Source: Plutella xylostella
Lineage: Eukaryota; Arthropoda; Insecta; Lepidoptera; Plutellidae
Assembly (NCBI RefSeq): GCF_932276165.1
Contig: NC_063994.1
Coordinates: 248,001-312,000 of the forward strand
Length of the DNA stretch: 64,000 nucleotides
Direction: 5' to 3'
Shown here: one piece after another, positions 24,801 to 36,800 of the stretch
Layout of the letters: the number at the start of each line of letters is the position of its first letter
How positions within the stretch are numbered: position 1 is the first letter of the stretch
Translations under genes and position numbers: made by a program
The notes under the pieces: generated by a model
Databases searched by the model: none
What the model was told of the DNA's origin: nothing
Seen by the model: the letters and a program-made list of their open reading frames with translations, nothing else

Positions 24801-27800
24801 ATCACTGAAACACGAATTATAAGTTACATCAGAGATGGCCGTTACGGAAGAACCACTGTCAATCTCAAACTTCATTAGCTTATCTTTAATCAGTACAGTT
24901 TCTGACATAGGAGTACCGTTTCGACAACGAATATTGTACAAGAACTCACCGTCATCGCCCTCGCTTACATTGTCTTCGCCGACATAATTTACTTTATTAC
25001 ACATTTTGCGTAGGTGACCTTTAGAATTGCACTTTTTGCACTTGTACCTAGCGAACCGGCACTCGCTAGTTTTGTGGTTTTTGCGTTTACACACTGCACA
25101 TTTCACTCGATCTGTGTCGGGTTGCGATTTCGACACTCCTTCTATTTTAAAAAGAACGTCGCCGCCGCCGCTGGTCCCCGCTGGTGCACTCGCCGCCGCC
25201 GCCGCGCGCGCGCACCGCACGCTCTCCGCCTGGTCCACCGCCGCTGACATTGTCAGTTCCTTTATGTCCAAGGTGAAGATTTTCTCGCGTTCAGGTCCCG
25301 CTGCCATGCCCATCACGAATTTATCGAGTAAGGCGTCCTCTAAATGTTTAAAGTTACAATGAGCGGCGAGGCCTCTTAAACGGACCGCCCATTGTGCGTA
25401 CGACTCCCCCTGCTGTTGTGACGCGGCGTAGAATTTACTCCTTTCAGCAAATCCGCACCGTTTTGGTATGAAATGGGCGTCCAACACATCAATAATGTTT
25501 TGGAAGCTCACTTTGTCCAACGTATTGGGTAAAACCAAATTACTCGCCAATTTGAAGGAATCGTCTGTGAGTGCACTCAACAATATGGCGCGCCTCTTAA
25601 CTCCCGATTTATCGGATTCTTCATTTATTCCATTTGCCAGGAAAAACTGCTCCAGTCTACTCTTAAACGTAGACCAATCCTGTTGTTGGTGGTCGAAACT
25701 GGAAATATTTCCGACAAACGGAGAAAATGCTGCACACATTGTCCACACAAATTATGTTAATCTTTGAGGGTAGGTACGCGTCCCGTCGCCACTGTTAAGT
25801 ACGAGAGTAAAAGACGGCTGCTCGATTGACACTGACCTTTATTTCAACTAACGGTGTTAGTGAAGCGGTGACGTAGCACGCGCCTTATCTATTACTAGGT
25901 ATAAGTACTTACATACCTAATATTGTCAATGACGGAATTTCTTCTATAGACAGTAGCCACAAAAAAAACAAACGATAGATGGCGTGATTTGAAGATAAAG
26001 ATACATTTTTTCGACACATAGACAGCAACAACAAAAAAAAAATACAGATTTAAAGAAAAGAAACACATACTTATACAAAACAACAAAGAAAAAAAAAGGA
26101 TACACATCAAAATAACTGGAAAAAATATAAGCCCCAATTTACTTGTGTGGGACAGGGAGTACCATAATATTTTTTTTGGGGTACTCCCCATCTATGCGAA
26201 ATATAAGCTTGATATCTTTACCCGTTTCTGAGAAAAAGGGCGGTGACAGACAGTCAGTCAGACAGACGGACAACAAAGAGATCCTATAACGGTTGCTTTT
26301 TTTCTTTTGACGTTCGAAACCCTAAAATTAAGTAAAAATATTATGCTGCCAAAAAATGTACTTACAGGTATTGAAAAAGCGGTATATAAACAAATTATAC
26401 CAGCAGAGGGTTCACCATTTACCTGAATGTTACTTAGAAAACGGCCTTGAGTGGCGGTCAAGTTGGTCCCCGCCTGCGATACTTTCCATTAACATTGGGA
26501 CTCGTTTTCATGTTTTTAGCGTACAGTCAGGTTTTTAGTTTTTTATAATTGTATTTTTTTATTTGTAACTTTTTAGTTGTTTTTATTTTATGAAATTTTA
26601 CGTCGGTAGGTAGTTTATGATCATTTTTTATTTCAATAATTTTGGTGTTGTTATTTAAATACCTCCAATAGGCATATTTTTGTAATATGAAAATCAAGTC
26701 CTTTCATTTGATACCTTACACGGCAAAGTTGAATTATTATTTTTTCGATCATCACGTTATGTCCTCAAGAGGGCGCTATGTACATTTTAATGGAACGTCA
26801 CTTAGCCTATAGCCATCGCGCCATTTATACGCTTCTAACAATACCTCATACATCAAAATCTATCAAGCCGTTTAGGCTACAGGAGGGAACAAAGAAACAG
26901 ACAAACATACATATATACATACATACAATCAAAAAACATTACCCTCCTCCTTCGGCAGTCGGGTAAAAAGGAGTAAGACAGGGGGTCATTCTGAACTTTT
27001 GCTCTACGAGTTTTGGAAATTAACAAAAAAAAACCTTTTTCATAGAAACTTTGTTGGACATGTGACTTTTTACCATGGAAAACGAATATTTTTTTTCGCG
27101 AATTTGCAAATCTCGTAGTACAAAAGTTGTTCAGAATGACCCCTTGAGTCATCCCCTTTTGGCTTAGTATAGCCCTTTTGCGACACTATGTATTTACTTT
27201 GCTTTGTCGTCGGGGTTCAGTTGGCTGGAGGATGCCCGAAACTTATTATCTACACTTTAATACTTGTAGTTTCTACAAGTAAATACCACATTTGTTTGAG
27301 AAAGCTAATCGGGTTCCGAGTATAGAGTAAAGTGGCACCCCTATTAATTTCTACTCTTTCCTGGTGCCTACCAGTGTAAGTAAGAATTATACTTACTTAC
27401 CCTAAAATCACCCAAAATGTACTTGAACATAATTGTCAATAAAGTTGGCGAGTAAAAGTTTATCGACCCACTGTGCAAACTTACATGTGTGCATGTCACT
27501 GCGTGTGCTGTGTGAAGAGCATTGAAAACCCAAAATTGGCGCGGCACGTCACCCTGTACGGGCCCTTAATGGCAACCTGTCCCCGCTGCATGGCATCCTA
27601 TATCTACCTTGATAAACTATAATGCAGCGGGAACTGAGCTAGAATCTAGCCGAGCGGGATTCAGTGGCGTCCATACTGGAGATCAAGTGCTACAACGTGA
27701 TCGTGGAGACGCTGATTGAGAACTTCCACACCATATTCCTTGAGCCGCCGCCGGCCATCGCCGAGCCTGTGGATGGGCATTCCAGGTTAGTTTACTTATA

Positions 27801-30800
27801 TTCGTTGTAGTTTGCAAATTGTCCGCTAGATGGCGTTATATCCCATTTTGAGTTTTTAAAGCATTGATGGATTGATGACCCTCAAAGCATGACGTAAATG
27901 CTAATATATTTATGTAAAATGCGTCGTGGGTTTGATGGATTAAAATTCTGTCCTTTATTTAGTCCTTTATCCTTTAGTACATAAACTTGTATAATCCAGC
28001 GGGAACTGGGTGAGCCGCCGCCCGCTGTAGCCAAGCCGGTCAACGGACAGGCCAGGTTAGTAGAGTTGTAGTTTGTGAATGGTTCCCTAGATGGCGCTGA
28101 ATGTAATTTACAGTAAATTTGGCAGTTGAGCCCCTGCCACAGAAGTCTTACGGCATAAGCGGAAACTAACCCACCTATTCATACTTCATACTATCTGATA
28201 CATACATTGTTCTGTGAGTGCAGCGCCGCGTCTATAGGCCTTCAGTGGTGGCGCGGACACTATCTACAATATTTTTTTGCGCTGAATAATTGTGTTTTCT
28301 CCAAAGATGATGACTAGGACTGATGTAGACTAGGTAATGGTACTGGAAAGTTTTTTTTTTTCAGATTTTCTAAACATTTCCATTTTTTTTGTTTCGGTTT
28401 TAAAACTTTAACACTCATAAAACAGATTTTCTTAGCGAGTAACCCAATGCGATGTTTTACAAAGTACCCTTATAATTTTAGTATAAACTCAGGTGTTACA
28501 TAGAAATTAGTTGAATGGTCACATCTGTTGTCATCTGAGGCGACTATTATAATTGCACAAAAGATATGGCCGACGTTTTTTTTAATCAGAAATCTATTTA
28601 TTCGTTCCACTTTTGTTAACTGCGCGCTTCCTGACCCAATCTTATACAAAAACTATCACAATCATCGCCACCCTCACTTAAACCTTTAAAAAAAAACCTC
28701 GTAATATATTGAATTGAACATCGCAACGACCTTACCAAATAAAAGCTAATAAAAGCTTTCAAAAGTTCAATGAATAGTGAGCAAACGAATTTAGCTCCTA
28801 CATACCATTCCTACAATCTTCTTTCACTTGACAACCCTAGAATGCTTCATAACCATTTTGCCAATTGACTATGAATCTTACTCCGGCTTTACAGGATTCC
28901 AATTCGAATGTCCTAGTCCTTTCACCTATGAAGGTGGGTATAGTGGGACACGTGCAATGTTTCCGGTGCTGCGGCCGAGGTTACAGTTAAGGGTGGAACT
29001 GTGGAAGTGACATGTGATTTGAGCACATGTCTACTTGTGGAAACATGTGCATTGCTGAGGTATTGCTGTGTGCTAGGGGGTTCGTAAAATAAGTCTCTTA
29101 CAGGATCCAGATTTATGTACAATGCAATTTTGCTTGCTATTATGAGAGTCGTGTTGATAATCAAACCGGCTGATAAAGGCCTGCTTGCCTGTTTCTTTAT
29201 TCAGATACCAAAATGGCTTGTTATTTCGACCAATTTCTGTACCAGGAAGAGTTATTTTGTATATTGTTATTGGAGAACCAACAAATAAATACTTACATAC
29301 ATGCAATTGCATATAATTATTTCCTTCTTAAACACTACTTTACAACAATGTAGTTAACATTCGTAGTGATTCTTTTCATACAATTAACCAGAACTTATTC
29401 GCTCCAAACAAAATACTTTTTTGCTTTGAACCAAATCGCCCGCTGCCTCGAGAGATCTTACTGAAAAACTGCGAACCTTGACGTTATTCAATAACAACTG
29501 TTCGGTGATCACCTGGGTCTTCCTGTACCTTATTTCTCTTGCTATAGGATGTAGAATGGCGTGTGCAGTCGGGTTTAATTTGTGAATTGGTTGTGTTTTT
29601 GTCCGCGTTGTGCATCTGTCGTGCGGGGATCATTAGCGCGCAGGTGGCTGAAGCCTTCTATGGTGAAGCCTCCAGTGTTTAATTATTATTTTGAAAGTTA
29701 TAACATTTTGTAGGCTTCAAAGAATTTTGTATTGGTTGTATAGATATTGCACTAGGCCAGCGTGGTGGACTAGTCCTAAAAACCCTTCATTGGAAGGAGA
29801 CCCGTGCCCACGTGGGGCGTGATGGGTCGCGATTATGATGACATCGATATTTAAACATATTTAAATGAGATGAGAACAGTTACATATTTTTGGTCCTATA
29901 AAGCCATCGGCGGTGGTACCATTAATCGCTGATGAATGTGATTCCTGGACCGGTTCACCAGAAATGCAGTAAAGTGCGTGCAATTAGCGGCCGCGCGCGT
30001 AAACCTCTCCAACTCTGCATTCTGCTCATTCGTCCGAGTCATTATTTTAACCAAACTAATGACTCTTTTTACGTGGCCCGAAATTTTGTACCCAGACGGC
30101 GGGCAAAAAGTGAAGCCCAGTTTTAAATTAAAATAACTGAGATGCGCTGATGAAATTTTTATTAAACTCTGATGTGCAGCCGGGTTTATGAGTCGGTGAC
30201 GGTATACAGGGCGGCTGGCACAGATAGATGTGGGGCAGCGAAGATATACCTCAACCGTAGACTCATATTTTAATAGTATTCAAAGAATTAAATATCTGTG
30301 TTCGGTATTGATCATTCACTCCCATAATTCGTTTAAAACCATTTTATAATCTTTCTTATCTTCTATACTTATACTGTATTGTATATAGATCAAAAGATAA
30401 TCATTTCTTCCGTGAGATAGAATTATGTATTATAATTAGTACAAAAGCGTTACCAAGACATTTATTAGTGATCGTAAAGCGCGTTGTTCGTCTGTTTAAT
30501 AATACTAATAAGTATTAATAAATAATTGCTGTAACTGTGCGCTGCGGCCATCATCTGAATACGAGATGACCAGGTGGACTGCGACCAGTTTCCACATCAC
30601 TGAAGGAATGTGGCCATCAGAATGCCACAAAGTTATTACAGTTTAATCCCACTTTACTTGATATACAGGGTGTTGCAAATGTGCTGTAGTAAGCCGAAAG
30701 AGGTGACTTGGAGGTTCATTTCGAACATATTTTCTTCTAACTTAGGTACTAATAACTTACGCGGTAACATATCCTAACTTTATTTGTGTAAGTTCTCAAC

Positions 30801-33800
30801 AATAGATAATAAATTGTGAGGGTCATAAAGAGGAAACCGTAATTAATAAAATATTGATAAATTTTAGGGTCAGTAATTAAGAAGTTCGTTAAAATTTTAC
30901 GACTTCCTCATACTTACCGAAACATTTAATTGCCCCGTTTACGCGCTACGGGGCCAACAACAGCTTGACCGAACGAAGGAAAAAAAAACATTTCAAGCAA
31001 TTTATTTCCACTAAACCGATATCTTGTACTTTCGAACAGCCAACGAATTTGCTAAAAATAAATCTTTCAATTTCCAAAACATCTCAGGACCGCTACTCAA
31101 AGGAGCGTTACGTTCAACAATCGATGAAATCTTATTGTGTTTTTTTTTGTTTCGAAAAGAGATAAGTCGAAGGAGCGTGTCGCTCGCGACAGATGTTCGA
31201 GAGGCGGCGGACGCAAAAAATGCAAACAAGAAATAAAATCTTATAGCGCCTCCTTTTAGTCCGCGGCGTAAAGTGACGCGCCTAGCGGAAGAGCTTATGG
31301 CTGGGAAATAGTGAAATGTTCTTGTTTGGAAGGCTTAGGTGAGAAACGAGAAGAGCACATTATCACATTAATTTCCAATTAGATGGACGGTTAATGGTTT
31401 GCGATGCATATGAAGAGAAATCATTATCATGTAGATAATCTAAGCTGCCACTAAAACTCATTATGAAATTCACAAAAAACACACATAAAAAAAAACTTAA
31501 GATACAAAACACAAGTCAGCTAAGTATTCCGCTATGTCCTGCATCTTGCTCCACTCCCGGTATCTGTTGGCGCGCGCCGGCTGCGCAAGCGCATGGCTTG
31601 AGAGCTGTCAGGTACCAGGATTATAGCAACAGCTGCTGGCTGGACCGGAGTGGTCGAATGGTCGATGGTCGGGCATAGCGGTGGTGTTCGGAAGAGATAG
31701 GAATGATAGCTATATTATCACGAACATCATTAGACCAAGTATAAAGGCAGTTTATGCCTCTATCATAAATAAGGTATTTGGTAGCGCTAAACACTGTCTT
31801 ATAAGATGCGGGCATATATAGACTGAGGAAGATCATGAGAAGGTCATGGTATGTTAGGTATAAGGTATGAATGAAAAGGCTAGTAAATAATAATTATGAT
31901 GTGTAGCAGCAGTAGCCAAAAGTAGTATGTGGTATAAGAGCTGAATAATCTATATATCCAGCCGTTGTACACGGAGGAAAATATAGAAAAAAACAGACGC
32001 AAACCATCACCATTTGAGGAAACAATTCTATTTCTATAAATAGAACTCCAGATAAATTATGGAATATAAAAAACCTTCAACATTTGCCGAGGTGGTTGCA
32101 AAAACTGTCCGATTAGCATGTCATGTGTATATTCATAAGTGTATCTTGTTTATTGCCGGGCAGTAGATACTGTGCGTGCCCAAGTTTGGGCAACAGCTGG
32201 ACAAATGGGTAGAGAATAAAGTAATGGTTCAGATACTTTAGACTTCTTATATGAAATACTTACTTTTCTAAATAAGTATACCTAAGGTATAGGTATTATA
32301 TATGTTTCCTTTATGTGTTGATCCATCATTAAAATATAGAATTCAGGAATTAAATTAAAGCTATCACGCCTAGGACCTTACTCTTATCGCGTAAACTTAT
32401 CATAAGTTTAAAGACACCAAACAACGAGACGAACAGAACTGGATCCCCTTCGGGCGGGGCCGGGCGCATGCTAATTATAATTGAACAGTTAAGATCACGC
32501 AAATGTACAATTTCTACACGTCGTTACCAGTAATTGGATCGGTAATTTACGTTTTTTCTCTTCTTGTAGGACGGTTTCTTTGGAATAAATGGCATTGATG
32601 TTAATTGATATAATATATGTAACTACGTAATTAGTGTTCCACCCATGAAAATAACAATTTTATTGTGGCTTTCCTAAGGATACATCCTTAGCAGATGAAG
32701 AATAATATTTATAGTCCACAAATAGTCCTTGGGACGTCACACTATAAAGCATTGTCTCCCAAAAAGTACCTCGTAGAAAGCATTGTGTAGAAATAACCAT
32801 AAAATGCTTCTATAAAATTCAAATCTAACGGTCAATAAAGCATCTCGCTCCTAGACTCCGCCCAAGGACCAACACCATTGAGCATCAACAACAAACAAAT
32901 CACCAAAGAACCATTAAAACTGCATCCCAACCCCGCCACAATACATACATTTCTGGAGACTTCCAGATGTTCAAAAGCTGATGACATTTGCAAAAGTAAA
33001 GATAAGTGGCCGAGGTAGGACAATTAGTTGAGGACAAAGGAGATATCTTGCATTCCGGGAAGGTAACAGATGGTCCTTAATAGAGCCTTGGAGAGAATAT
33101 TTACTATTTTATGTTACAATTACAATGGGTGGTAGATGCCCTTTGGTGATAAAGCGTACCTACCTTCTTAGGTTTCCGTACCGTAGGTATAAAATGTAGA
33201 GTACTTTTTATAGTAAACTCGGCTCATACCGCCTCCTGTTAAAATACCAGACGACGATGAGCGTGCATTATTCTATTACTTTTCTGGATTTTATTGGATT
33301 GATATAGCATGTTACCATTCCGCTTATTGGCTCTTGATGTCCACGCGGATCACGTGTTTACACATTACGAGTAGCATCCGAACAGTCACTCGGTTTGAGT
33401 GTACTCTTATCGTGTAAACGTTGCTTTATTTATCTATAGATATTTCATTGTACAAAAAAATTTAGTTTACGCACAAATGTAAACTTATAACAAAAAGCAA
33501 TTTCTTTCTGCCAATTTTTGATTGGTAGAGATCGTTTGTGTAAAAGTAAGCTCTTAAAATGTATAATTTTAAATAACTCGTCAATCCTCGCCGCACTGGG
33601 CAGGGTTACCTGCACTGAGCCTGTACTTTTGTTTATTTGTTTGACCCCTTTTGTTGTGTTGTTGAGAGCTTCCGATTCGATGCTTCCGGTTGTAGATATG
33701 TATACTTATGGTGATCTCGTATGTAGGCGGAGGGTAAACAGTAGTGAGTGGATCATTGGGGATTTAATTAACTACATGCTTGTGTTATAAATTTAATTAT

Positions 33801-36800
33801 TATACCTAGTTAAGCAGTGGGATTTTAACATGTCCAAAGTTAAAACGTTCATAAAATTTTAACGAATGTTCCGATTTTGGTGAAACATTGCTGAAACGTG
33901 AATATCCATCCGTTTCTTACCTACATCTCAACACACACGACAAACAAACAGTATGACACCCCTCTATCTCAGCCCTTGTGGTGAAAATAATCTTTTTGCC
34001 GTCACCCTGCGCACGGCGCTCCAGCTGCTCGCAGGAATGTCCACCTGTCTCACGCACACACAGTCACACACACAAGACGTGTACATAGAGGCTTCGAGAT
34101 GTGAGCTTGTCTTGTAGGAAGAAGAAAGGAGTAAGGAACCTTGGGTTGTTAGTCGTAGGGGCTAGGTTTGCGTGGCACGAATCAGCATCGAAACTCAGTG
34201 TAGACTTGTAGAGGCTTCTTGATGTCCGCATGTCTTGTATAGAACTTTGCCGGAGTAAGGGATCTTAAGTTGTGAGTCGTAGAGACTATATTGCCCTGAG
34301 ATAAATTATGGAGGGAACTCTGCCGGGATTCGTAAGTTGTCTTATGTTCTGAGTCGTAGTGACTATGTTTGCGTGGTATGGATGGATGAGACGGACCGTA
34401 ATAGAGTAGTGGTGAAATTTTGGGGTGGAAAGATAGTTTCACGGGGATTCATGGTTGAAAATAGCAATGCAAGTTTACTTTGTTATTATTAGAATTTGAA
34501 TGTAATTTTACTATCCGATAGCTTTATTTCAAAGCCAAATAAGGAAAAGAAATCCGCAATTGACTTGCAAATGAACACAATATCTTTATTATACATTCGT
34601 TAAGTATGTGTCTATGTGTCGAATAAATGTTTCTTTATCTTTATCTTAAGTATGATAATGCCTGCGATGCGGCACCGGCTAAAACGAAATTAGGCCACAC
34701 ATTGTGCTTGCACCGTTACAATTAACTCCATCCGCAATCTCCGCCAGAAATCGCTTTCAGTATTAAGTCATCCGCGCGATTCTGCTAATTGACAACCTGT
34801 TGGAACTTTCAGGTTTTCACTTTCCACCATGTGGGATACTCGGGGCTGCCTACAGTTGTGGGGTTTCCATCGCTCACCACCTGTGTCCTGCACTTACTTG
34901 TTTAATTGGACTCATGTAATTACGGACTCAAACTCCTTGGTGGATAGCTAAAGATTAAAAGGAGCTATTAAAGTGTATCAGTAGTTGGACACCTGGTATC
35001 TAATGTTGTTTGTTACGAAGACGTGCCCAGGTGTGCTTGTGTAGGGGAGTCTAGTAGATAGCTGCTTATCGGTCTATGATCTATGAGGGTAATATGTAAT
35101 GAGGGTCGGCTCTTGTCCAGTAGGTTCACGTAGAGTAAAGGTAACGTACGGAAAGTGTTTCAAAGAGTAAGAGTTTCATCTTTATAGAATCTACCGTCGA
35201 TAAATATAAACTTACGATAAAATAAAACATACCTACGATAGGTTAGCTTGGCCCACCGCACGCCGCACTTCCCCCATTATCCGACTTTTTTCCTTGATTT
35301 AAATCAAACAAGGGCCGATGTTCGATGCAGAAGTGCAGCTCCACATACCTGCGCAGATAATTCCACCAACACCTGTCGCGTGCGGGCCAGCTGGCGCGGC
35401 CGACCAATCAGCGCGGTGCGAGCCGGGTATATAAACCCGCGCACATCCCTCTACCCTCATTCCGCCACCGACCTTGGTCCCGTGAGCATCTCCCGTGTCG
35501 TGTCTCAGTGTGTGTGTGTTGTGTACTTTATTGTCAAGATGATCATCTGCCTGTCTGGATTTGTTATTGCCGGGTTGGTATTGTGTTTTTGTTCGACTCG
35601 GTCATTGTTGTGCGATCGTCGTTGTTCGGTGTGCGAGTGCGTTAACTATTGTAATAAAGTGATTGTGTAACTTCTGAAAGGGACTATTGTTGGAAATAAC
35701 TTCTTACACCGTTGACATAAATCTGGAAGATTCAGTCTTTGTTATCCATCAGTGAATTCAAATGTAGCTAGTGTAAAAAATATAGTAATTTACTCGAACA
35801 TGAAATGTATTTTTTGTTTTAATTGTTACAGAACCTCCCCGGCCCCGCTATCCGTCTCCAGAAATGATATTGTAAGTACCTACACATTAATTATTTCATA
35901 CCTTATTAATTAATTGTTCTAAAAATAAGTACTTAAATTTTCTTTAAAAAAAAATCGTACATTATTACAAATTTCAGTACATTATACTCCTATTGATATA
36001 CCTACTAATCCATTGTGAGACACCTCATGTGTTAGGATTCTTGGACCTCCACAACACTCTTTGCTCTTTATCACCCCCTCCCCCTCTATCTATTTTAGTG
36101 ATTTCATGTAACATGTGTGTAAAAAGTGCCGAACTAAATTTGCTATTTCGTTCTTTTATCTAACCTGACTCCTCCTCTCTAGTCTGGCAGCAGCCTGGTC
36201 CGCACGGAGGGCGCGTGGCTGGCGTGCGCCGCGCCCCCCGCGCCCCCCGCCGAGGGGGGGAGGTTCCCCCCGCACCAGCTGCAGCTGCTGCAGCGGTACC
36301 CCGCCGCCCCCGCGCACCGCCCGCCGCCGCCTGCGCTGCTTGCGCTTAGAGGTATGGTGTCTTATACTTAATAGTGAAAATAAACTTACATAGTTTTTGA
36401 TCTTCGTAAGGATGTAATACGCTAGATAACGAATCTGATGATTCTAAACCCGTATACTACAGAAACTAATATTTAGTGCGATCCAATACCGTATCGACCC
36501 GCTTTAAACAGATACAACAGACATAGACAAATAATTGATTAAGATAAAGAACTTAATAAATCATTTTGCTATGCATTTTGAATGCTAAGTAGGGGTGTGG
36601 CCACACTACACTATGCTCACTCTTGAGATTGACTCTACAGTGTCATCAGAAGAAAAGAATACACTTTTTATTATAAGCTAATCGATTTCATACTCTGTAA
36701 CTTTTCCCTCCTATCACAACTAACCTCCTATTCTTCTCTTCCAGGAGTGGGTCGCTCCTCCAGCAGCTCTGCCGAGTCGGTGTCCAGCTCGTCGCCGCCG

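Larger units (their letters stand above)
16681..25922 (-). mobile_element. gypsy-type LTR retrotransposon, interrupted by a CR1-like element
   Basis: Identical 130-bp LTRs lie at both ends, with a 5-bp target duplication TTGTC (16676-16680 and 25923-25927). Copy B of the surrounding element provides the empty site. On the coding (minus) strand a primer-binding-like sequence starting TGGCGAC follows the 5' LTR, and a purine-rich tract (GGTGGAGGGA) precedes the 3' LTR. A single gag-pol frame runs leftward from 25748 and is broken by the CR1-like element, with its C-terminal end at 17130-16865. No envelope gene is seen. Confidence 0.9.
15605..27565. mobile_element. TTAA-flanked element copy C, interrupted by a gypsy element
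   Basis: Left part 15605-16680 and right part 25923-27565 align with copy B. TTAA flanks both outer ends (15601-15604, 27566-27569). The middle is the LTR element 16681-25922. The left part carries an extra block near 16155-16205 that is missing from copy B. It lies in the GRAF intron between the RhoGAP exon 15242-15454 and its tandem copy at 27667. Confidence 0.85.

Noticed and set aside
30660..30720. A mariner-type transposon start (CAGGGTGTTGCAAAT)
   Set aside because: No matching inverted end or transposase was found downstream.
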